Assembly (NCBI GenBank): GCA_930990555.1
Contig: CAKNPW010000011.1
Location: forward strand, 1 to 54,487
From: an uncultured Clostridium sp.
GTDB lineage: Bacteria > Bacillota > Clostridia > TANB77 > CAG-508
Reading direction: 5' to 3'
DNA: 54,487 bases
Under the pieces are notes generated by a model. It saw only the letters and a program-made list of their open reading frames with translations. It did not search any database and was not told where the DNA came from. Of this stretch, positions 47,645 through 54,450 are shown piece by piece. The number at the start of each line of letters is the position of its first letter. Positions within the stretch are counted from its first letter, which is position 1. The position numbers were made by a program, and so were the translations under genes.

Positions 47645-47768
47645 ACTTATTCCTCCTCATTTTACTTATTATATTTAGAGAATTTTTGTTTGTCAATATT
47701 TAGTTCTCGTTAATCAATAAAACAATAACCTTTATTTTTTATTTACATATTATATATTAGGTGATTTT

Positions 47769-48245
47769 ATGGTTGATTATTTATATTTAAAAGATTCGCT
47801 TCATACATTTAGACTGAATTATAATTTTCTAAAAATTTTCTCTATAGGAAAAAGTGTTTTAAATAATGAAATATATTGTATAAAATTTGGTATAGGAAAA
47901 AAAGAAGTTCTGTATACTGCTGGAATCCATGCTAATGAGTGGATAACATCACTTCTTTTAATTAAGTTTACTCATAATCTATGTAATGCTTTTGTTTCTA
48001 ATTCACAAATCTATGAGTATGATGCAAAATATTTATATGAAAATTGTTCTTTATACATAGTTCCTATGATTAATCCCGATGGGATAAATTTAGTTAATAA
48101 TTTCTATTCTCCAGCTTCTGAAGTATATATCTCTGCACATAATATTGCAAAAAATTATCCTGATATTCCTTTTCCTTCTGGTTGGAAAGCTAATATTAAT
48201 GGTGTGGATTTAAAAAACTACCAACCATTTTGCAAAGTCTTGTAA
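47769..48245 (+). pseudogene. M14 zinc carboxypeptidase, 5' fragment interrupted by element insertion
   Basis: The reading frame keeps the first zinc ligands His54 and Glu57 (GIHANEW), the NPDG motif at 102-105 and PFPSGWKANINGVDL at 135-148. It then leaves homology exactly in the NGVDLN(R/L)NYP motif and ends after 10 unrelated residues. The substrate-binding Asn-Arg region, third zinc ligand His and catalytic Glu are missing, so the product cannot be an active carboxypeptidase. The intact relative is probably a cell-wall gamma-D-glutamyl-diamino acid peptidase. The break coincides with the start of a serine-recombinase element. Confidence 0.85.
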
Positions 48246-48270
48246 CTACTGGAATTACATGGCTTTGCGT
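48200..48270. other. Inferred left attachment junction (attL) of the integrated element
   Basis: Host homology of the M14 gene ends at about 48211-48216 (after GGTGTGGATTTAAA). The recombinase stop codon is only 40 bases further, as expected for a large serine recombinase lying at the end of its own element. A short inverted pair GCAAAG (48232-48237) / CTTTGC (48262-48267) flanks the element side. The exact core dinucleotide cannot be set without the right end or an empty site. Confidence 0.6.
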
Positions 48271-49922
48271 TTTGGATTATCTTCATTTATTAATTCTTCG
48301 ATTTTAACAAATTCATCTAGATTTTCATTAATAGAATTTAATTTTGAAAAATTAAAATATATGTAAATATTTTTATCTTTATCTATCTCTATTTTGTTGA
48401 TTAATCGATATAAATAAATTTTATCAATCTTTTCTAATTTCAAAAAATCTTCTATTAATTCTTCTAACTCTTTTTCTTCTTTTATTTTATTTTTATTATC
48501 CATTTTTTCTTCTGTCTGACTTAACTTTTGTTCTAATTCTTTCTTATGTTCATTTAATTTTATCCTTTCAAATTTTAATTTTTGTGAAACTCTAATATAA
48601 TCTTCTTCTTGCAAAACACCTCTTAATTTATCCATATACATCTTGTCTAAGTCATTATTTATTTCATTTATAGCTTTATTAACCTGTGATAGTTTATTTC
48701 TATAACCTTCTCTTATATCAAGAGTTTTATTTTGGTCTTTTTCATAAACCCTCGCAAAAACTTCCTTATCTGCATATATTCTACATATCTTTTTTACAAT
48801 ATCGATAATATGTCTTTCTAATTTTTCATAATTCATGCTTAGTGGGTAGCATCCTCTTTCTTTTGCATCACTACAAGTTATATATGGATGCGCTTTTGAA
48901 TTTCTTTTAGAGTTTTTCTTTAAAACTATTTGCAATTTTCTTTTGCAATGATAACAGTAAAGTAACCCTCGTAATAAATAGTCATATTTAAGTTTTGTGT
49001 TTGTTCCTCTTTTTTCAAGAATACATTGTACTTTTTCAAATGTATCTTTGTCGATAATAGGCTCATGTGTATTATTTACTCTTATTTGATTTTCTTTTTC
49101 TACAGTTTTTATTTTCTTTACTTTATATGATATAACAGATTTTTTATTTTGTACTGTATTTCCAATATACACTTCATTTCTTAGCATATTACATAGAGTT
49201 ACTTCATTCCAGTTATACCCTGTTTTGTTTTCATCTTGAACTATTCCTGTTTTTCTGTAACCTGATGGAGATAAATATTGGTGGCTATTTAAATAATTTA
49301 CAATTTCTGAGCTCCCATGTCCATTTGAATACATATCAAAGATTTTTTCTACAACGCTTTTTACTTTTCTATCTACAACTAATTTATTTTTTATACTAGG
49401 ATGTTTTTTATAGCCATAAGCAGTTGTACTACAAAGATATTCGCCTTGTTTTTGCTTTTCTTTATAAACACTTCTAATTTTCTTTGAAATATCCTTAGCA
49501 TACATATCATTCATAATTGCTTTAAAAGGTGTTATATCATTATTGTTACTCGCTAAATATGTATCTATTCCATCTGTTATGGCAACATATCTAACATTGT
49601 TTTTGGGAAAATAATCTTCTATATAAAATCCTGTCTTAATATAATCTCTACCTAGTCTTGATAAATCTTTTGTTATAACCATATTGATATTTTTATTTTC
49701 AATATCTTGTAGCATCTCATTAAATCCTGGTCTATCAAATGTTGTACCACTTACTCCATCATCAACATATTCTTTTACAAAACATAAATCATTCTCCTTT
49801 ACATATCTTTGCAAAATATTTCTCTGATTACTGATACTTTCGCTTTCTTGCTTGTCGCCATCTTCTCTAGATAATCTGATATACATTCCAACTTTAAAGT
49901 TCTGACTTTTAAAATCTAGCAT
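48255..49922 (-). CDS. Large serine recombinase (site-specific integrase)
   Basis: The 555-residue protein has the resolvase catalytic domain at residues 10-160 with nucleophile Ser18 in MYIRLSREDG, the SNQRNIL and DDGVSGTTFDRPGF motifs and VITKDLSRLGRDY with the active-site arginines. A recombinase domain (AYGYKKHP..IFDMYSNGHGSSEI) follows, then a zinc ribbon (LLYCYHCKRKLQ..TCSDAKERGCYP) and a long coiled coil near residues 400-500. This is the TnpX/phage-integrase class. Start after AGGAGGTCAG. It converges on the broken M14 gene, with stop codons 10 bases apart, and probably catalysed the insertion there. Confidence 0.97.
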   Translation of the reverse strand: MLDFKSQNFKVGMYIRLSREDGDKQESESISNQRNILQRYVKENDLCFVKEYVDDGVSGTTFDRPGFNEMLQDIENKNINMVITKDLSRLGRDYIKTGFYIEDYFPKNNVRYVAITDGIDTYLASNNNDITPFKAIMNDMYAKDISKKIRSVYKEKQKQGEYLCSTTAYGYKKHPSIKNKLVVDRKVKSVVEKIFDMYSNGHGSSEIVNYLNSHQYLSPSGYRKTGIVQDENKTGYNWNEVTLCNMLRNEVYIGNTVQNKKSVISYKVKKIKTVEKENQIRVNNTHEPIIDKDTFEKVQCILEKRGTNTKLKYDYLLRGLLYCYHCKRKLQIVLKKNSKRNSKAHPYITCSDAKERGCYPLSMNYEKLERHIIDIVKKICRIYADKEVFARVYEKDQNKTLDIREGYRNKLSQVNKAINEINNDLDKMYMDKLRGVLQEEDYIRVSQKLKFERIKLNEHKKELEQKLSQTEEKMDNKNKIKEEKELEELIEDFLKLEKIDKIYLYRLINKIEIDKDKNIYIYFNFSKLNSINENLDEFVKIEELINEDNPKRKAM

Positions 49923-49996
49923 CTGACCTCCTATCCGTAATCATCTACAATTAAATTGTAACGTTCCCAAAATTATTTTGCAATAATATGTAATAA

Positions 49997-50143
49997 TTAC
50001 TTAGTTTTTATCTTTATATTTTCTAAATAATCTTTAAAAATTAGTCCTATTGTTTCTTTAACATCCTTTTTTTCTTCTGCAAATATACAATATGTATTAA
50101 ATTCTAATTGCTTACATTTTGTTTGTTTGTTATCTTTACACAT
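49997..50143 (-). CDS. Small protein encoded just upstream of the recombinase (48 residues)
   Basis: The ATG at 50143 has TGGAG about 10 bases upstream. The product (starts MCKDNKQTKCKQLEFNTYC) has three cysteines in its first 19 residues and a helical end (KETIGLIFKDYLENI). It lies 74 bases before the recombinase on the same strand. Small proteins with a similar beta-then-helix layout often accompany large serine recombinases in Clostridia as I recall them, but the family has no assigned role. It could be a directionality factor or regulator; that is speculation. Confidence 0.5.
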   Translation of the reverse strand: MCKDNKQTKCKQLEFNTYCIFAEEKKDVKETIGLIFKDYLENIKIKTK

Positions 50144-50214
50144 ACTCGCATCATCTCCAAATTGTTTTTAATAAAATATCTAATACAGAATATTAAAGAA
50201 AATGACTTGTTATG

Positions 50215-50240
50215 ACACTTAAAATAAGTGTATTTGTCAA
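50215..50240 (-). promoter_or_regulatory. Possible promoter with spacer dyad upstream of the small ORF and recombinase
   Basis: On the minus strand a perfect TTGACA (50240-50235) is followed by a 7-bp dyad ACACTTA-TTT-TAAGTGT (50231-50215) and a weak TCATAA. A 19-base spacer containing a dyad would be unusual and recalls activator-twisted (MerR-type) promoters. The minus 10 match is poor. Confidence 0.3.
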
Positions 50241-50310
50241 TGTACTAACCGCTTCTATATATAAGCCCACTTTTCATAGTAAAATCAAAGCTGTTTTAAT
50301 AATTTGTGCA

Positions 50311-50351
50311 TAAAAAAAGACACCCAATAATGTTTTCACACTATTAGGTGT
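50311..50351 (-). terminator. Terminator at the end of the TIR/DUF6414 unit
   Basis: On the minus strand ACACCTAATAGT pairs with ATTATTGGGTGT (two G-U pairs) around GTGAAAAC and is followed by CTTTTTTTATG. It lies about 245 bases beyond the DUF6414-like stop. Confidence 0.8.
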
Positions 50352-50435
50352 TATCTTAAGCAACTTTTTGCTAACACTTTTTCTCAATTAATCTATCTGT
50401 GTAATGCCTTTGCCATTACACTTTCTTTGCATATT
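50352..50435. other. Structured intergenic stretch with two further hairpins
   Basis: A perfect 8-bp stem GTGTAATG / CATTACAC with a seven-base loop (50399-50421) and a small AGCAA / TTGCT hairpin (50359-50372) lie directly beside the terminator. No gene is seen. This could be the 3' untranslated end of the operon or a small RNA. Confidence 0.4.
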
Positions 50436-50603
50436 TTATACACATTTACATACTTTGTCAATACTTTTTAGAAAGTTTTTACAATCTAGCACCAACTTTA
50501 TTGTATCTGCAAAGCTATATTTATAAAATTTTTTCAGTTTCTTATTAGAATATTTTTTATCTTTTCTTATAATTTTATACCAATTATATTTAATATTATT
50601 CAA
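50436..50603 (-). CDS. Possible small basic protein overlapping the end of the DUF6414-like gene
   Basis: An open frame of 55 codons from a TTG at 50603, overlapping the preceding gene by eight bases, to a TAA at 50438-50436. The translation is Lys/Tyr-rich with a helical C-terminal part (SFADTIKLVLDCKNFLKS) and three cysteines. There is no ATG and no clear ribosome binding site, so it would rely on reinitiation. It may be chance or a decayed gene. Confidence 0.2.
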   Translation of the reverse strand: MNNIKYNWYKIIRKDKKYSNKKLKKFYKYSFADTIKLVLDCKNFLKSIDKVCKCV

Positions 50604-51429
50604 AGTATAATGCTATTGGTGTAATTATAAAAGATTTTTTATAATTAGGTAGAAATAGATTATACATAGCCTGTCTTACTTCTTCTATTGCCTTTCCAAA
50701 TTCTCTATTATACAGTCCAAATACATTTATATCTCTGCTACAATCTTTTGTTACTTTTCCTATTACTGCTATATCTCCTCCATACTTAAAATCTATCATT
50801 TCTGGTTTTTCCCTTAAAAATTGATCATCTAATGGTATAATTAAATTATTACTAATTATTAACTGTTTAGCTGGAAAACATGAATCAAAAAAAGTTGTAA
50901 AATTTCCAATCAATTCCATAGCAAATTTGGCATCTTTAGTTGTTTTATCATTTCCTGGATTAGTAGCATTCATTATTTTCTCAAATGATTTTTTAAAGTC
51001 ATTATTACTAATAGACTTTAAATAGCTATGATTTACAAAATTAAATGGTAATTTAAATTCTACATATTTACCATATTGTATATCACTAATATTATTAATT
51101 ACTTCCTCATTATTATTTATATATTCAATTAAATTATCTAGCAAATTATCATGATATATTTTTTCAATAACTTCTTTTGATGTATTAGAATTATCAACTC
51201 CTCTCATTGATTTTTCTTTCAAATCATATTCAGTTTCTATATTGCTATTTAAAATTGCTGGTATTCCTCCTTTAATAGTTGCCCTTATCCTTTCTTCTGG
51301 AGTTGTAATTTCTTGTGTTTCTTTTTCTACTAATTCTTTTTCAGCTTTTCCTCTTTCTAAGATACCACCATATATTTGTGATATGTATGAATTTAAGATT
51401 TCTTTATCAATATAAATATAATGTTTCAT
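50596..51429 (-). CDS. DUF6414-like protein, last main gene of the TIR unit
   Basis: A 277-residue soluble protein. The start HYIYIDKEILNSYISQIYGG resembles the DUF6414 opening (a tyrosine/aspartate then LNSYLAQ-type helix). The middle is charged helix (about 30-110). The end is an alpha/beta part with FKYGGDIAVIGKVTKDCSRD and FIITPIALYFE. No signal peptide, membrane helix, nucleotide-binding motif or nuclease motif is evident. It starts after AAAAGGAG, 20 bases below the TIR gene. DUF6414 has no known activity to my knowledge; its place in this unit suggests a sensor, regulator or second effector. Confidence 0.55.
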   Translation of the reverse strand: MKHYIYIDKEILNSYISQIYGGILERGKAEKELVEKETQEITTPEERIRATIKGGIPAILNSNIETEYDLKEKSMRGVDNSNTSKEVIEKIYHDNLLDNLIEYINNNEEVINNISDIQYGKYVEFKLPFNFVNHSYLKSISNNDFKKSFEKIMNATNPGNDKTTKDAKFAMELIGNFTTFFDSCFPAKQLIISNNLIIPLDDQFLREKPEMIDFKYGGDIAVIGKVTKDCSRDINVFGLYNREFGKAIEEVRQAMYNLFLPNYKKSFIITPIALYFE

Positions 51430-51449
51430 CTACTTTAACTCCTTTTTAT

Positions 51450-51851
51450 CTAATTTACTAATTCTCTTATTGCTTCAACTATTGACTTTGTGTTCCATTT
51501 TACAATTTTGTTAGCATTAATCTCTACATCATTTGGTATTCTGTTGCATCCATAAGGTTCTATTAATAAAATTGGCTTATTATATTTTTTAGCTATTTCA
51601 ATTTCTTTCTTTATCCATTTTCTGTAATTGCAATACATTCCTCCTATTACTAAAACAATACTACTTTCTCTTATTTGTTCATCTAGTTTCTGAACTAATT
51701 CTCTCACACTATTAAAATCTAATGGATCGTGTTCAGGAACACTATAATTTCTAAAATTAAAATAACTATATTCCTTTAGCAATTCTTCAAGTCTGTAATA
51801 CTCATTATTATATTTCCATGCATGACTAATAAATAAATCATATATTTTCAT
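51450..51851 (-). CDS. ThsB-like TIR domain protein (MTH538 / PF08937 type)
   Basis: The 133-residue protein is a single TIR-like domain. It opens with the KIYDLFISHAWKYNNEYYRL strand-loop, continues with FRNYSVPEHDPLDFN, a VVLVIGG-like strand (SIVLVIGGMYCNY) and then KWIKKEIEIAKKYNKPILLI. Trp79 and Glu83 form the WxxxE pattern that carries the catalytic Glu in NAD-cleaving TIRs. Family members include Thoeris ThsB, which makes a nucleotide signal upon phage infection. No ThsA (SIR2-SLOG or macro effector) is in the window. It lies 15 bases after a membrane protein and 20 before the DUF6414-like gene, so that membrane protein is the obvious effector candidate (inference). Confidence 0.85.
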   Translation of the reverse strand: MKIYDLFISHAWKYNNEYYRLEELLKEYSYFNFRNYSVPEHDPLDFNSVRELVQKLDEQIRESSIVLVIGGMYCNYRKWIKKEIEIAKKYNKPILLIEPYGCNRIPNDVEINANKIVKWNTKSIVEAIRELVN

Positions 51852-51866
51852 TTATTCTTCACTCCT

Positions 51867-52265
51867 TTATATTAGTTTTATAACAAATAATGCTATATAT
51901 AAAATAATAAAAATTAATGAACTTATCTTTTCATATGTTGTTAGTGCTGTTAATATACTAATTCTTTTCCATTCTTCTTTATACAATTTGCCATATTCAC
52001 TTTCATTTATTATTTCAAATTTAACTTTATTCCTTTTCGAATAATTGTTAATTGTGCAAAACCATATTATACAAATTAATATACCAATAATTATCATTAT
52101 AATAGTTTGCTTTATATCAAAATTCTGTGTACATATGTATGATACAAATGCCAAATTAATTGTCAAATAAATATTATTTTGTGTTATTCGTTTATCACTA
52201 TTTTTTTCTGCTGAATCAATAAATATTTTATATTGTTCAAATTCAATTTTCTTTTCTTCACTCAT
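51867..52265 (-). CDS. Small multi-TM membrane protein preceding the TIR gene (RipA-like)
   Basis: A 132-residue protein with a cytosolic N-terminal helix (YKIFIDSAEKNSDKRITQNN), two close membrane helices (about 27-43 and 48-68), a cytosolic loop (KFEIINESEYGKLYKEEW) and a C-terminal helix (113-131). The pattern of 'xYxxxxDxAEKxSxRR' then paired helices and a YxxxNxxKFxxI loop resembles the RipA-family small membrane proteins common in bacterial defence neighbourhoods; I am moderately sure. It begins after AGGGGGG, a very strong site, at the head of the unit. A membrane-damaging effector role gated by the TIR signal is inferred. Confidence 0.65.
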   Translation of the reverse strand: MSEEKKIEFEQYKIFIDSAEKNSDKRITQNNIYLTINLAFVSYICTQNFDIKQTIIMIIIGILICIIWFCTINNYSKRNKVKFEIINESEYGKLYKEEWKRISILTALTTYEKISSLIFIILYIALFVIKLI

Positions 52266-52332
52266 TATTACCCCCCTTTTCTATATATCATTTTTTTATT
52301 GCAAATTTTGTCGAAATTTGTAATTTGCTGTA

Positions 52333-52384
52333 AAAAAAGCAAAATAATCCTGTAATATAAAATTACTCTCATACTTTGCTTTTC
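52333..52384 (-). terminator. Terminator between rloB and the TIR unit
   Basis: On the minus strand AAAAGCAAA pairs with TTTTGCTTTT around a 30-base loop that can itself fold (GTAAT / ATTAC), followed by TTTTTTACAG. It begins a few bases after the rloB stop and separates the two defence-like units. Confidence 0.65.
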
Positions 52385-52394
52385 TCTTGTAAAA

Positions 52395-53036
52395 CTATTC
52401 TAAATATTCTTTTAATCCATCAACAATTTTATAAACCTTTGTCATGGGATTTCTTTCTGATGCTCGTCCATCTTTATTAAGATTCTCCATATATTCACAA
52501 TTTCTTATTGCATTATGTATTTTGCCATTTTTTGTAACCTTTTCAAAAATGTCAGCATCATTTTTATTATACTCTCCTAATCCATTCTTTTGAAATTCTT
52601 TGCTAAGTTCATCTAATATATCATCTTTAGAAATGTATCTAGTTACTTTCTTTAAATGTGCTAACAACCAAAGTTCAAAATTAGGATTTGACCAACAAGC
52701 ATTATAATCACAATTTTCTATTGCTTTATTAAATTGCTCATCATTATAGTCATCTTTATCAAATACTACCCAAACTTGTCCATATACTTTACTTGAATAA
52801 TTGACATATTTTTGAGTGTATTTTACTAAATCTGTAGTATTTTTTCCAGTTCCTTTTACTTCGATATTAGGTATTAAAACATCTACTTTGTTTCCGTACT
52901 TCTCATTAATCTTTTTCTTTAATCCATTAAAGTAATTTGGCTCTGTTTTCTTTCCCTCACATACAATTAAGTAATTGGCTGGTGCTCGCCTTTTACTTCT
53001 TAATCTATCTTTTCTTGAAACATTATTGTTTCTCAT
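52395..53036 (-). CDS. rloB: RloB-like protein (AbiLii-type) with TOPRIM-like acidic motifs
   Basis: A 213-residue RloB-family protein. Glu27 lies in the opening LIVCEGKKTEPNYF, Asp93 and Asp95 in VVFDKDDYND, and the third motif is SNPNFELWLLAH at 116-127. This E...DxD layout resembles a TOPRIM nuclease core (inference from pattern). RloB occurs with AAA15 ATPases in restriction loci and as AbiLii in the lactococcal AbiL phage-exclusion system. The ATG at 53036 lies inside the end of the ATPase gene (14-base overlap), so the two are co-translated; an in-frame TTG at 53048 is less likely. Confidence 0.88.
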   Translation of the reverse strand: MRNNNVSRKDRLRSKRRAPANYLIVCEGKKTEPNYFNGLKKKINEKYGNKVDVLIPNIEVKGTGKNTTDLVKYTQKYVNYSSKVYGQVWVVFDKDDYNDEQFNKAIENCDYNACWSNPNFELWLLAHLKKVTRYISKDDILDELSKEFQKNGLGEYNKNDADIFEKVTKNGKIHNAIRNCEYMENLNKDGRASERNPMTKVYKIVDGLKEYLE

Positions 53037-54267
53037 GATTAATCTCAAATTCTTCTAAAACTGGAATAGCACCATATCTTCCAGTTAAATAATCTTTATT
53101 GTATGTTGCATCATTTCTAACTTTTTTACCAGATTTCTTATCCCCATCATCATCTAATATATAATCTGATAAAGCATATAATTCTGATACACCATCTCTA
53201 TTTTTTTCAGTAAACCAAATTTCATCTCTTCTAAATGTATCTTTATTTAAGTTTACTGTATCATGAGTAGAATATATTAACTGTCCATTACCTATATTTG
53301 TTTCACTATTATGGAATAGATTAATAATATATTTTGTTAATAATGGATGTAATTTTGCATCTAATTCATCAATAAATAATACCATTCCATTTCTTAACGC
53401 ATCCATAAAGAAGTCGAATAAATGGAACATTTTTCTAGTGCCATTTGACTCTAATTCTAAAGGCAATGCTTTTAACTCATTATTCTCTCCTCTATGAATT
53501 AATTCTACTTTAACCACTCTATTGTTATTCTGTACTTCTTCTAAAGAATTAGGTGTAGTCTTAATTCCTTCTATTCCAGAATCAAATGTTTTAATAAATC
53601 TTAACAATTCTTTTTTATATTTTTCATCACTTAATATTTTTAATGAAATTCTAGTATTTATAAAATCCTCAAATCTTGGATTTCCTAAATCCAAATAATT
53701 TGCATTTACAAACCAATCATAAACATTATTAAAATCTTCATTATCTTTGTCTATTTTGCTATATATATTTAAAAATAAAGTTCTTTCATCAATATTTACT
53801 AGACCTGATATTTTATTATTTGATTTCATAGTAACATTATTTTTTTCTCTTTCAAAAACAGAATAAAATTTATTAATTCTCTTTTCATATAGCCATTCTG
53901 AAACAATACTATCTTTTAATACATCAAAACCATATTTATATATTTTGTTATTTTTTGCTAGTATTTCTACTTCTAAACTAATTGGTTCATTATTTATCAT
54001 ATAACTATATACATTATCTTCATCTATTGGAGAGTTCTTTTTAGAATCATCACTTACTAATATTCTTTTTTTCATATAATCAAAAGCTTGTAATACATTA
54101 GTTTTTCCACTTGCATTAGCACCATATATTGCTGCTACTTTTAAGAGATTAACTTGATCTGTTTTTACAACATTATATTCATGTTCTTTTAATGATGTAG
54201 CTTCCATATCTAGCACATTTTCATTTTTAAAAGATTTGAAATTTTTAAAACTAAATCTTATTAACAT
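53023..54267 (-). CDS. AAA15-family ATPase partner of RloB (RloA/AbiLi-like)
   Basis: A 414-residue SMC/OLD-like ATPase. It opens with IRFSFKNFKSFKNENVLDME and has Walker A GANASGKT at 49-56. The ABC-type signature region is ESNGTRKM at 273-280, Walker B is MVLFIDELDAKLHP at 295-308 and the switch histidine is in YSTHD. Such ATPases act as the sensing or gating partner of a toxic nuclease in PARIS, AbiL and similar systems. Start after GAGGAGG, with a good promoter and a dyad operator upstream. Overlaps rloB. Confidence 0.9.
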   Translation of the reverse strand: MLIRFSFKNFKSFKNENVLDMEATSLKEHEYNVVKTDQVNLLKVAAIYGANASGKTNVLQAFDYMKKRILVSDDSKKNSPIDEDNVYSYMINNEPISLEVEILAKNNKIYKYGFDVLKDSIVSEWLYEKRINKFYSVFEREKNNVTMKSNNKISGLVNIDERTLFLNIYSKIDKDNEDFNNVYDWFVNANYLDLGNPRFEDFINTRISLKILSDEKYKKELLRFIKTFDSGIEGIKTTPNSLEEVQNNNRVVKVELIHRGENNELKALPLELESNGTRKMFHLFDFFMDALRNGMVLFIDELDAKLHPLLTKYIINLFHNSETNIGNGQLIYSTHDTVNLNKDTFRRDEIWFTEKNRDGVSELYALSDYILDDDGDKKSGKKVRNDATYNKDYLTGRYGAIPVLEEFEINHEKQ

Positions 54268-54292
54268 TTTGATTTTCCTCCTCTCATACTAT

Positions 54293-54356
54293 ATTATATG
54301 CCATATTTTTAAAAATATCAATATTTTTGAGAATTTTTCTCAAAAATATTGATATT
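54293..54356 (-). promoter_or_regulatory. Promoter of the AAA-RloB unit overlapping a perfect 20-bp dyad
   Basis: On the minus strand TTGATA (54321-54316), a 17-base spacer and a perfect TATAAT (54298-54293) precede the ATPase start by about 26 bases. A perfect inverted repeat of 20-base arms with a TTT loop (54314-54333 and 54337-54356) covers the minus 35 box, which suggests an operator for a repressor or a self-limiting protein. It has no T tract suited to a terminator. Confidence 0.65.
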
Positions 54357-54383
54357 CATTGTTTAATATAGTAAAGATCAATA

Positions 54384-54422
54384 AAAAAGAAGATATAATT
54401 TCTTATGTTAAGAATTATATCT
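54384..54422 (-). terminator. Terminator of an upstream gene entering from the right edge
   Basis: On the minus strand AGATATAATTCTTA pairs with TAAGAAATTATATCT (one bulged base) around ACA and is followed by TCTTTTTTAT. Confidence 0.65.
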
Positions 54423-54450
54423 CTTCTATAACTTGTAATTTGTCTCTCAC

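Noticed and set aside
52395..54267. Retron or BREX component
   Set aside because: No reverse transcriptase, msr-msd, methyltransferase or PglZ gene is present; the ATPase pairs only with RloB.
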